DNA from: Ceratotherium simum simum
Lineage: Eukaryota; Chordata; Mammalia; Perissodactyla; Rhinocerotidae
DNA length: 64,000 nucleotides
NCBI RefSeq assembly: GCF_000283155.1
Contig: NW_004454289.1
Coordinates: forward strand, 405,804-469,803
Reading direction: 5' to 3'
Under the pieces are notes generated by a model. The model searched no databases. It worked only from the letters and a program-made list of their open reading frames with translations, and was not told the origin of the DNA. Each line of letters starts with the position of its first letter. Positions within the stretch are counted from its first letter, which is position 1. Of the stretch, positions 44,450-55,700 are shown one piece after another. The position numbers were made by a program, and so were the translations under genes.

Positions 44450-44665
44450 GATAGTGGTGAAGAGGACTGGCTTTGGAATTTGACAGTTTTGGTGCCACCA
44501 CTTAGTATGTGAGCTATAGGAAAAGTTATTCAACATTTAAATCTCAATTCTGTCGTCTGGAAAATAAAGGTCACAAACATTCACAATGCTAATTGAACGG
44601 TAAGCGAAATAACGGCTATCACAGCTCACAACAGTCGCATATCATCTATGTAAGCCGTTATTATT
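44450..44665 (+). repeat. MIR SINE
   Basis: GGACTGGCTTTGGAATTTGA, CCACCACTTAGTATGTGAGC and CTCAATTCTGTCGTCTGG follow MIR order. I looked here first for the snoRNA and found none. Confidence 0.65.
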
Positions 44666-44762
44666 ACTTCTTTGCCCACGAATTCCATTCTGTTGCTCTT
44701 GCCCAACCACTATATCATCTTTCCAAAAATACTTAGCTGCCTTCTCTTCCCTATAATTCACT

Positions 44763-44965
44763 GTTTTTTTTTATAATTTTATTTATTTTCCCCCCAAAGC
44801 CCCAGTAGATAGTTGTCTGTCATAGTTGCACATCCTTCTAGTTGCTGTAGGTGGGACGCGGCCTCAGCATGGCCAGAGAAGCGGTGCGTCGGTGCACGCT
44901 GGGATCCGAACCCGGGCCACCAGTAGCAGAGTGCACGCACTCAACCGCTAAACCACGGGCCGGCC
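44763..44965 (-). mobile_element. ERE-type SINE with 12-bp TSD
   Basis: CTATAATTCACT lies at 44751-44762 and 44966-44977. It carries the GGGGCTTTGGGG tail module, about 260 bp before the CpG island. Confidence 0.94.
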
Positions 44966-45689
44966 CTATAATTCACTCTTTAATCACAAAGAGGATATAC
45001 TGTCCACCATTTTACTGATATTTACTTTTTAAAAGTTCATCATGTTACTAGAAATTTCTTAAATTAATTACTATGCCTCTGGTTTCATCCTTTCTGAGCT
45101 CTCTGCAAAACCAGAATGCTAAAAATAATATTGAGCCATCTTATAAAAGACCCATCTTCTCTTCTGGGCTCATTTCAAACACCACTTCATTAAGAAGGAA
45201 TCCATAAATTCCTAAGGCTGGAGGCTACTTGCCCTCTCCACTTGCTCCTCACACACACCCTAAGCTGCAGCGACAACCGCGACCCCCCCATCTCCGGAAT
45301 CAACACATTCAAATTCTCCGGGCCCCGGATTCGCTCGCTCTCTCCCCCATTCTTACTCATCTTCTAGGCCCCAAACCAGCACAGCTCCCGAGAAGCCTCC
45401 TCCACCTCCGAAGCCCCCTGAAGAACTCCTCCTCCCCCGCGCCGGCAGCGGGCGTGCACTCGGCACGCCGCATCCACACACTGCGTGAGCCCAGCACCGG
45501 AGGCCGCGGCCCTGGCGCCGCGCTCCTCCGTGCGGGCCTAGGACTCGATTTCTTCTTCCGAATTTTTCCGCTTCCAAGGAACTTCGCCCACCTTCTGAAC
45601 TTCTCCGGCAAGCTCCGTCACACCCAGTTCTCACGACCACCCACGGTTTAAGTGCTACCACCATCCCAGTCCAAGCTGAGGAACTTCCG

Positions 45690-45930
45690 GACGGGGCGTA
45701 CCGGGGGGCCCTGAGGGCAGGACGGGGTGACCTGAGGAACCCGGGGGCAGGACGGGGTGACCTGAGGGTCCCGGGGACAGGAGAAGGTGACCTGAGGGTC
45801 CCAGGGGCAGGACGAGGTGACCTGAGCATCTCGGGGACAGGAGAAGGTGACCTGAGGGTCCTGGGGGCAGGATGGGGTGACCTGCGGACCCTGCGCTCAG
45901 GGCGGAGCGTACCTGAGGGACCCCTGAGCC
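45690..45930. repeat. 30-bp tandem repeat in IARS1 promoter / intron 1
   Basis: Six units of exactly 30 bp run from 45721 to 45900, each with the core GGTGACCTG, and a degenerate unit sits at each end. Units alternate between GACGGGG-type and GAGAAGG-type starts, which gives a 60-bp higher-order period from about 45751 to 45900. Every unit reads AGGTCACC on the minus strand. Because 30 is divisible by 3, the array stays open in several frames, which explains a long but probably meaningless open frame here. Confidence 0.9.
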
Positions 45931-45990
45931 GGCGCGCCTGGGAAGGAGCCGCGTGCACGCCGCAGCCTGACGGACCGAGGTGATGCAACG
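45913..45990 (-). other. IARS1: Putative non-coding exon 1 of IARS1
   Basis: The first coding exon starts with an acceptor seven bases before the ATG, so at least one upstream non-coding exon must exist. The best donor-like site in the CpG island is CTCAG followed by GTACGC at 45912, about 120 bp downstream of a CCAAT box. The 5' end is a guess from the CCAAT spacing. Other CAG/GT-like sites occur in the adjacent tandem repeat. Confidence 0.35.
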
Positions 45991-46034
45991 CCCTGACAGC
46001 GCGGAGCGAGGAGGAGGGCACTGGTCCGCCCCGG

Positions 46035-46039
46035 CCAAT
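46035..46039 (+). promoter_or_regulatory. CCAAT box (NF-Y type)
   Basis: The sequence GGCCAATCAGCG is a textbook NF-Y site and sits beside a CCGCCCC GC box. On the minus strand it reads CTGATTGGCC, about 50-100 bp upstream of the inferred IARS1 start. NF-Y works in either orientation. Confidence 0.6.
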
Positions 46040-46339
46040 CAGCGCGCGCCGCCCGACACCCGTCAACAAGCCGAATGCCGGTTGGTCGCGCGGGTCCCGG
46101 CCACGCCCACCGGGCCCTGCCCCGCGCCGCGTGCCGGGAAGGCGCCCGCCTGGTGGCCTCCGGAGCGGGGAGTGAGTTGCGGGGACAGCGACGGGAGGCT
46201 GAGGTCTGCATCCTGGCTGGGCGTGGCTACACGGGTGTTTGCGTTTGTCCGTGTTCCCCGCTGTACACTGTGCGTCACACCACGCGTGAAGCGAAGCCAG
46301 CGACGGTGGCCTCAGTAGTTATACTGCGGGGCCGAGAGC

Positions 46340-47660
46340 ACGCCGTCCCCAGGCTGCTTTCTTAGGTGACGGTTCCAGGAAAGAGCCCCGCACTCCAGGG
46401 CTGTTTTCCAGCGTGGTGCAGACCTACACCAAATCACCCTGGGGCTGGCCTGCCGAGACTGTCTCTGCAGGTCCTGGGTAATTCTGCAGCACGCTAAAAT
46501 TCCCGACCCGCCCGTAAATGCAGAGGCCACAGAACAACGTCTGGGAGGAGCCAAAGCCCTCGTGGTCAGTGGTGGTCCAGGGAAGCCTCCCCTGCTGAGT
46601 CTTTCAGTGCTACCTTGAGTTCTGGATTTTACTGCAGAAGTTACAGTAAAGGGCCATATGGAGAGAGAAAACAAAACAAAAAGGAAGGAACTGCCTGGTA
46701 ACCACTTTAAAATTGTTTTAGCATGTTTCCTGTAAACAAAATTAATTTGCTTATCTGCTTACTTAGCACTGCTGTGTGTCTGCCTGGCACCTTCCAGACC
46801 TGCTGGTTAAAAACCAAAGGGGATCTGGAGCCACACAAAGGACAGTAGACCTCAGGCTTGGGCACCAGAGACTATGAGGGAAATTTTAGGCCTTGACAAA
46901 TTAGGAGTAATTCTGTACATAACTGCTTATTGTATCCATTAGGACAGAAAAATTTGATCTGGCCGAGAATATGTAGAAAGCACTTCCTTAGTAAGTTGAA
47001 GTAAGAACATTTTGATAGTCTGTGTAGCGTTCATTCAGTACTCCTGGTCTAGGAACATCCTACCAAGTGTCAGGGATTAGAGGAAGGGGTACTGTCCTTG
47101 TTCAAAGAGGTAACTCTCTGTTCAATAACTTAACTCACTTGAACATATATATTTAGTAGTTGTGTATCTTCAGCTTATTAACTAGAAGTACTTAGAGTGT
47201 GTTTTAAGTTTTGCAGTCCTCAAGTTGCTACCTTGTTTGCCACACTTTTATCATCTGTCCAGACAGCCTAGATTAGAGCAGGACAGAGGGCTCCCAGACA
47301 GATGTGTCCAGGGAAAAAAGGTGGGTGGGGATGACAGGTCTGATTATTTAAAACTTAGACTGAGAAACATTTTATGGTGCTGTTGGAAGGTATGAGAAGG
47401 CTAAATCTAGAAAAAAGTTGACAAGTGAAAAGATTCTAGGAAAAACAGTTAAATGTGGTCAAAATATACTACTTGGATTAAAGAGTTGGATCCTCATTGT
47501 CAGAGTAAGAAGTCACTAAGTAATGTCTAAAACGAAAAACCAAGAAATCACAGCATAAGCATGTTAGGTAGAAATATAGAGATATATATCAGAGGAAACA
47601 GATACAATTACTGAAGGTGGTTGTATCTGCAGAGCAGGAATGGGGATCGGCAAGGTTACC
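46340..47660. other. Intergenic, nothing recognised
   Basis: Between the CpG island and the repeats upstream of NOL8's end I see no gene or clear repeat. Confidence 0.45.
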
Positions 47661-47689
47661 TGATGTCACTTATTTGGTTTGGAGAAGGA

Positions 47690-48535
47690 GGGTGTGACAT
47701 TTAAATATGGCCACAAATTCTTCAACACTCCTCCTACTGAGATGTGTCTATGTTCCCTCCTTGTGAGTCTGCCTGGGCACAGCCTTGAGTGACTGGCAGC
47801 ATCTGCTGCCTGCTCCTGAAACCTAGTTGCTATGCTGTGAGGAAACCCATGGACTGGCACTAAGTGAGGAGGCCGTCTTACAAGTGGATCCCCGAGACTT
47901 AGAGGCAACTTAAGTGCCCATCAACAGATGAATGGCTAAAGATGTGGTGTACACACACACACACACAGACACAACAGAATACTACTACTTAGCCATAAAA
48001 AAGATGAAAGCTTGCCATTTGCAACAACACAGATGGACCGTGATGGTATTATGAAATAAGTCAGACGGAGAAAGACAATTACCACGTGATTTCACTCATA
48101 AGTGGAAGATAAACAAACAGAACACACAGATACAGAGAACAGACTGGTGGTGACCAGAAGGGAATGGGGCAGGGAGAGGGCCAAAGGGGTAAAGGGGCAC
48201 ATGTGTACAGGGACGGATGGCAACTAGACTTTTGGTGGTGAACACGATGCAGTCTATACAGAAGTCAAAATATAATGATGTACACCTGAAATTTACACAA
48301 TGTTATAAACCAATGTGACCTCAATAAAAAAAAAAATTAAAAAAAAAAAAGAAGTGGATCCTCTAGCCCCACCTAAGCTACTTCAATGACACTACATGGA
48401 GTAGAGATGAGCAGTCACTCACTACTGAGTCCTGACTAAACTGCTTATTTGTGAGTAAAATAAGTGATTGTTACTGAGGTGGTTTGTTATGCAGCAATAG
48501 ATAAGAAGGTTTAAATGTAATCTACATCAAGAGAA
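47690..48535 (+). mobile_element. MaLR/MLT1-like LTR interrupted by an L1 tail
   Basis: GGCCACAAATTCTTCAACAC at the left and GGTTTGTTATGCAGCAATAG at the right are opposite ends of one MLT1-like LTR, split at 47891/48352 by the L1 fragment. Confidence 0.6.
47892..48351 (+). mobile_element. L1 3'-end insertion with 10-bp TSD
   Basis: It runs from GCCCATCAACAGATGAATGG to an A-rich tail (AATAAAAAAAAAAATTAAAA). AAGTGGATCC is repeated at 47882-47891 and 48352-48361. It is a 5'-truncated, fairly recent copy. Confidence 0.85.
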
Positions 48536-48649
48536 GGTGAAACATTTGGATTATTTATCCTGCTGAGTGGTTGTTTCCATTCTCCCTGAAGTCTAAAGTC
48601 TTGAAAACACAGAAATCCCCAATGACTCTTCAGCTACTTAGTTCCTTGG

Positions 48650-48830
48650 ACCCTGTTTATTCAAAAATATATGTACTGAGCACCTACTATGTACTAGACA
48701 CAGTTCTAGGCAGTGGGGACATAATGGTTAACAAACCAGATGACATCCCAGCCCTCACCGAGTTTATATTTGATCAAGATGTAAATCAATACTTAATTTC
48801 AGATATACACATTGTGGCTCAATGATAATC
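48650..48830 (+). repeat. L2-like remnant
   Basis: GTACTGAGCACCTACTATGT, GACACAGTTCTAGGCAGTGG and CCCTCACCGAGTTTATAT are the familiar L2 3' tract. Confidence 0.6.
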
Positions 48831-49655
48831 CCTTGTGTCTATATAACACAATTTTGTACAGAGCCCAGTTTGACAGGAGGCTACATCTGTCTTGAATCTT
48901 AACCAGTTTGATTTAACAAGGTATTGAATCTGCTTCCTTATCTGGACTCAGGGACTTGACTCCTGACTGTGACTACATATCTTTCAGACACTTGGGTTTT
49001 TTCATAAGCCTCTGGTCTAACTAGAATTTTGGGATTGATAGGCCTGCCTCCATCTGGAGGCCAAGGAAGGAAAACTCTGCATTTGGCATCCTTTTCTGGT
49101 CCTTACAGAATTCTCCTATGATGCTGCTCTGAAATGTCCTGCATTTCAGTTGGCTCTTCACCAGAACACAAGTACAGAACTTAGGGCCAAATTCATTCAA
49201 CCTGGTAAATAAAAATGACAAAATGGAGGTAAGGTATTTTCAGTACAATCAGAGTAGCCTATAATTCACACAAAGCCTAACCTGGAAAATACAAGTGCTC
49301 TGACTCATATATTTAAAAAGGCTTTATGTAAACCTTGCATCAGAAGATGCCAATTAGCTATTGAGGATGGAGGGGAAAGAGATTATATACAAAAAGTATT
49401 TTGAGGGACTATCTTGTGCTTCATTTAAAAAAAAGTTCAGTTTTTTTCAAAAAAAGTTAATTTTTTGCAGTAATTACTTAAGAAGAAAGACAGAGGAAAT
49501 CCATAGAAAAAGACAGCAACCAGAATGATATCCACCAGCCAGATTTTGAATAGTCTTTCACTCTGATTTTTCTTTCTCAGCTAAAATTATTTTCTGGATC
49601 ACCCAATTTCCATAGGTGAGCCTTGTTCACATTCAGTATCAAAATCAATGCTGAC

Positions 49656-49662
49656 ATTTATT
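49656..49662 (-). terminator. AATAAA hexamer overlapping NOL8 stop codons
   Basis: The minus strand reads TAATAAATG directly at the stop, giving a canonical poly(A) hexamer. The next clear AATAAA on this strand that I noticed is near 48655, inside an L2-like repeat. Use of either site is not shown. Confidence 0.3.
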
Positions 49663-49711
49663 ATTTTGGTTTCAGTCTCCTTTTGGCATCTTTATGTTTC
49701 TTCCGACAATC
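49661..49711 (-). CDS. NOL8: NOL8 terminal coding exon
   Basis: DCRKKHKDAKRRLKPK then TAA (49661-49663), followed immediately by a second TAA. The acceptor is GTTTTTCTAG. The second stop overlaps an AATAAA hexamer, so a very short 3'UTR is possible, but the true poly(A) site is unknown. Confidence 0.94.
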   Translation of the reverse strand, partial: DCRKKHKDAKRRLKPK

Positions 49712-52700
49712 CTAGAAAAACATAATATCAAAAGCTTTTGTTAAAAATAATTGTAAATCATTTTCAAGGTGTTCAGTAAAATTTAGCTTATTCTGTCTCA
49801 GGGTTGTGGAAACCATTTTGGAAATGCTCGCTTGGAATGAACAGGGAATATTCCAGCTTTTGGCTTTAAATGTTTACAATGGAAACTGTAATTCAGTCTT
49901 TCAAAAATCTCATGATTTCCTATTACTTAATGAGCATGGCTGGAACTCTGACCAGTCATTCAGTGGGGTCTCTCTTCAGTCTCCTCACCTGCACCATGTG
50001 TGGGTTGAATTAATCTCTAAGTTCCCTTCCAACACTATAATTCTGAGTGTTTAAATCATGTTCTCGGTTGTGATCCTTTCTGTCTTAAGTTTTATACTTT
50101 ATTCCCATATTCTTACACCAGGCAAATACTAACACAAAGATAACACTGAATCTAGTTTAGGGGACAATCAATATGGAGATACAATTACTCACCATCCGCA
50201 AGTTGTTTGTTCTGGCCTCCCAAGAATTCCTGCTAATATTACTTCCCACTCCTCTCCAGAATAAGTCAGAACCTACCAGGGGAAAATCAAAAATGACGAG
50301 GCAGCAAACTACCAAAACAGACAATATTCTAGTGCTGGCATTATCAAGGTCTTCAATTCTAGTTAAGACCATTTTTTTCCCAATTTATGCTAATTTTCAA
50401 AAATATTTTGTTTTTTTACAGAATGAAAATGTAGAATTGCTAGGATTTTACTGTTTATATTCCATTTACTATTATGTAACTTGGTTTCTGTTTGTGTTAG
50501 GCTTTAAGAAATGAAGAGTTCACCAACAGCGTCAGAGTTTTCACATGAACTTTTAGGGTACTAAAAACTTAGGAGTTTTGTATGTCTAGCATTTAAGCAA
50601 GTCCCTGGAACAAAACAAGCCCTTGTTGATGATAACGAGTGAGTGAGGGAGGGGTGAGTGGGAGCTCTCAGTCCTCCAGAGCTTTACAAGTCAACATGCA
50701 TCAGTTGAAAAGAGGGGACTAATCCACATGACACTGCAAAGGGTCAGAATTTTTCCCAAACAGTTCCTACTTGGACGCCTGTTACTGTATCAGAATGCAC
50801 ACTGCTGAGAGCTGTGCTATTACCTGTTCTATACCATTTAATCCAAAAATGGACTTACCATGAAGTCTTTCATCATTCTTAGAGAAAAAGAAAAATCTAG
50901 TGGTCTCTTTCTCAGGTAGTGATACTTCTCTGAAGTGAGAGAGAGCGAGATTGGTTGGTTAATTTCAATATTTAAGAAGAAATGTTTACACTGAAAATAT
51001 AAATGAACTATTCCTTAAATATATCTACTTTGTGTTTTGCTCATTTTGCCCTGAGTTAAAGTGACCCCAACTCTCTCTCTATTCAACATTCTTTTCTTCT
51101 ACCTGAAGCTTAGGTAACGAAGACTCACTTAAGTACATGCTCCATCCTCCCCACCCACACTGGTTGATGATACTCTCACCCACCATTGCTACCTCATTTG
51201 CCAGTGTTTCCCATGAGAAACAGCCAGCCAGCCGCAGCATCCTCTCCAGACCAGGGGCTTCAGAGTCAGGCTCTCTCTTCCCTGTGCACAATCATATGCC
51301 CCACCCAGTGTATCCAAATCTCAAGGGGAAGGAAACACACTCCCCATTACAGAAAGGCTAGAGAACTCTCTAAAGGAGCTGAAGGAAGAAAATTAAGTTG
51401 TCTTGAGAAGATAGCTTGGAAACTGCCATAATATTTCTAAAGCATGTCTAACTCAGATTTTACAAATTATGAAATATACCTACACAGAAACAAATTACTT
51501 ACCCAGGGCTGGGCTTTCTGTCATCTGTTTCTTCAGTAACATCTTCCTCTTCTGAACTGCTGTCTTGGAAACGAGGGGCTCCCTGCCAGGCAATCTTCCC
51601 AGGTTTCACTGTCTCAACTCTATAGGTCTCTATATCATATGACAATAAAAGATGACAGGATTGTGAACAACCAAGTATTTCTTTTTTTTTTTTTTTTTGT
51701 GAGGAAGATCAGCCCTGAGCTAACATCCATGCTAATCCTCCTCTTTTTGCTGAGGAAAACCAGCTCTGAGCTAACATCTATTGCCAATCCTCCTCCTTTT
51801 TTTCCCCAAAGCCCCAGTAGATAGTTGTATGTGATAGTTGCACATCCTTCTAGTTGCTGTACATGGGACGTGGCCTCAGCATGGCCGGACAAACGGTGCG
51901 TCAGTGCGCGCCCAGGATCCAAACCCAGGCTGGCAGTAGCAGAGCGCAAGGACTTAACCGCTAAGCAACGGAGCCGGCCCCCAACCAAGTATTTCTGAAC
52001 ACACTCATTTGATTACTTTCACCATGCACACTTTTATCTAAATTTCCAATATCTTGATCATTAATTTAAAATAGGTAGTGGGGCCGGCCCTGTGGCATAG
52101 CGGTTAAGTGCGAGCACTCCGCTGCTGGTGGACCGGGTTCGGATCCTGGGCGCGCGCCAACGCACTGCTTGTCAGGCCATGCTGTGGCGGCGTCCCATAT
52201 AAAGTGGAAGAAGACGGGCACAGGTGTTAGCCCAGGGCCAGTCTTCCTCAGGAAAAAAAGAGGAGGATTGGCATGGATGTTAGCTCAGGGCTGATCTTCC
52301 TCACACACACAGACACAAAAAATAGGTAGTATCTTTTCAGATTTTCAAATATTAATTGAGAGAAGCTATCAGATTTTTTGGCATTGCTGGGGTGACCTGA
52401 TAAGAAATAATAGTAATACTACAAAAAGATATAAAAAAAGGTTTACAAATGAGCAACAGTTTAAAAGAACAAACAAAATAAGCATGGCACCTATCACTAG
52501 CATGAGAAGCCTAAAATATAACACAATGCAGTGAAGCCAGATTTCCCTCCTGCTTATTCATCAAGACAAGGAACATATCTTTATATTTTCAATTCCCAAA
52601 ACCTCTTTCTAGAACTGCTGAAAAAACTACTGCTATAAGATCTGGACAATCACCTTATGAGTTCCCCAAATTTCCCAAGTACTTAAAGCACATCTCGCAA

Positions 52701-55700
52701 GTTGCCGAGGTGTCTTAGTACTCATTTAAAGGCCAATTTCTCACACTTGGCTCTCAAAGTTAGAAGAGTTATAGTCAATATCCATATCATGCTAACTTTG
52801 TTCAACAGTTTAGGACTGACCCTGGTACTCAAAGAGAATAAAGCAGAGCACAGCACATGATATACTGTGTCTTATTTAGAACAATTTTTGAAAAACTACT
52901 AGATTGTACCTCTGTTGGAGTACCACAGAGCTGGCATTTAATACTTATCTGCTAAACACACGGATGCTATTTTAACTGCTGATCTTTAAAGTAGAACCCA
53001 TTGTATTAGGTGTGCATGTATTCTCCTGTATAGGTATATCCTGCTTTTTAGAATGAACTTCCAGAAAAGCTGAAATTCCATCTTGAACACTAGGTGAGGA
53101 GCAGCCTCCTAAAGAATCGGTGTTTTTAACTTTTGGCCCCTGTTGGCCTTCAGAAGTAAACCTCCTGAAATGGCATGCAAAATTGTACATACTGGTGTTT
53201 ACATTTTTCTCTAGGTTCTGGCAAATCTCCAAGGATAAAGTTTGAAACAACTGGCATATCAATGACACAGCATATTTATATAAAGCCAAGGTTAAGCTAT
53301 TTCTTCCTTTCCCCTACCACACAGCATTGGCTTTCCATAAGTCATGGCTTCTCCAATTGTATTTAAGATACGAAGCTATTTAAATATATGACTTACTATC
53401 CTTCTTCAGGACTATTTCTACTCAACAGAAGAGGGGATGCTACACGTTATTCTCTGGCTTCCCTTCATACGGCAGCTAGCTAGACATGTGCTCCCTTAAA
53501 TGCAAAAATAATTTTTAAACACAGCTCCAGTCACATTATGTTTATGATCACGTAATACTGGATCTCATACTGCTAATCTAGGTGGAAGAAAGAATCCTTT
53601 CTTTAGCTAATGTTAAACCATAACACTTCATGTAAACTCAGTCAATTAAGTTGAAACTGCCTGAAATGAAAATTTTTTTTAAAAAGTACCTTCCTTTACA
53701 TCTTTAGAGTCTGAATCAAAAAAGGAGAAAGTGAATCCGCCGGGCTGTCCAGCCCCGGTCGTCAGAGCTGCACGGTCGTGGACTTCCTCGGCTTTCTCTC
53801 CACCATAGTCCTCATTCCAGGGCCCGGCATCCTCCTTTTCACTGGTATCCTTTGTAGTTTGGAATATTTCTTTTAAATCCGTAGCAATGTCATAATACAT
53901 TTCTTTAGACACCTCAGGTAGCTTCTCGGTTTCCTCCCTTTTCTTCTTTCGTTTTGCTTTACTGCATTGACATATATAGACATGTGCACCACAAAGAAAC
54001 ACTCAATTTTGGGAAAATATCCAGAAATCAGGAAAGGAAAACACTTTGGATAACTTGAATCCCATCCTTTCAACAACCAAGAAGGTCCATATATAAAACT
54101 ACTCATAAAAAGGAGAATCTTGACCAGAAAGCTTTTTATACACAAAACTATGTCAAACAGCTCTAAATACTAAACATGAATCATGTTCTCCTATCTCTTA
54201 GCCTCTGAATTACATTTCAGAAATTACACCTAAGATATTAGCTTTGAGTAAGAAAATCGTTTAACTGCAATGACCCTCAGTTTCCTCATCTGCAAAATGA
54301 ACATGTTAAACCAGATCACTTCTAAGACCTTTTCAAGTTCTAAAATTCTGTGAACTTTATGAAACTGGCATAAAAAGATTTAGTTATAATTCAGTCTTAG
54401 AAATGAATTATAAACATGCTAACTCTAGTTTGTTTAAGAATGAAATTTTTATATTTTTATGTTACCATGCTCTGTATTTAGGAATATGCTTTTGTCTTTG
54501 ATCTTAGACAAAAAGTTACATGACAGTTTCCAATATCAAGTTTTTTTTTTTTTTTTTTGAGGAAGATTAGCCCTCAGCTAAGACCTGTCGCCCATCAATC
54601 CTCCTCTTTTTGCTGAGGAAGATTGGCCCTGGGCTAACATCCGTGCCCACCTTCCTCCACTTTATATGGGACGCTGCCACAGCATGGCTTGATAAGCAGT
54701 GCGCAGGTCTGGGCCCAGAATCCAAACCTGCAAACTCCAGGCCGATGAAGCAGAGCTCATGAACTTAACCGCTACACCACGAGGCCGGCCTCTCCAATAT
54801 CAAGTTTTTAGCTAATTAAAGATTAAAATCCTTTTTCCTATTAGAGCCCACTCCATATATTATGAACAACATCAGGCTAAAGTTCTAACTGTATTACCCC
54901 AAGTAATAAATGAACAAGATATCCTAAATAATCATCTTATTGGTGGAGACTACCTCACAGGGAGAAACTTTTAGTACTTCATTAAATAAACCAACCTGGT
55001 TAATATTTAAGACAGATATGCCTCCTGTGAAACCAAGCTCTATAAGGCAAATGACATGAAATTTAAGAAATGGTTTCTAAGCAAAGATCAAATCTAAGAC
55101 TCTCAGGAAAACAAGGTCTAAGTGTTGGCAAACTATGGGCCACGGGCCAAAGCCAGGCTTTTGCATATTCATGTATGGACTGTAAGTTAGGAGTATTTTT
55201 TATAGCTTGAAATGGTTGGAAAAAGATAAAACGATGAGGGGGCTGGCCCCATGGCGTAGTGGTTAAATTCGGCATGCTCCACTTTGGCGACCTGGGTTTG
55301 CGAGTTTGGATCCCAGGCGTGAACCCACACCACTCATTAAGCCATGCTGTGGCAGCGACCCACAGATAAAACAGAGGAAGACGGGCACAGATGTTAGCTC
55401 AGGGTGAATCTTCCTCAAGCAAAAAGAGGAAAATTGGCAACAGAAGTTAGCTCAGGGCCAATCTTCCTCAGTAACAACAACAAAAATTAAATATAGTAAA
55501 AAGATGATTTCATGACATGCACAAATTATAGGAAATGCAATTTCAATGTCCTGCTAACAGTTTTATTAGAACACAGCCTCCCTTGTTCATTTACAGCCTC
55601 CCTTGTTCATTAGCTGCTTTCCTGCTACAAAGGCAGAGTGGAGTCATTGCAACAGAGACCACTTGGCCTGCAAAGCCTAATATATTTACTATCTGACCCT

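Larger units (their letters stand above)
45230..46330. promoter_or_regulatory. CpG island, IARS1 promoter region
   Basis: About 1.1 kb of GC-rich, CpG-dense sequence stands out sharply from AT-rich flanks on both sides. It lies upstream of the IARS1 coding exons on the same strand. No TATA box is evident. There are GC-box-like runs such as CCGCCCC and an ETS-like CCGGAAGTT (minus strand) near 45685. A housekeeping promoter for IARS1 is inferred, perhaps bidirectional. Confidence 0.8.

Noticed and set aside
44450..44665. Expected site of SNORA84 by distance from the human promoter
   Set aside because: This stretch is a MIR SINE; the snoRNA is further in, at 42135-42300.
45353..46069. A 238-codon open frame on the minus strand across the promoter
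   Set aside because: It runs through the 30-bp repeat (a multiple of 3 with no stops) and CpG-rich sequence. No family is recognised and two other frames are also open, so it is most likely chance.
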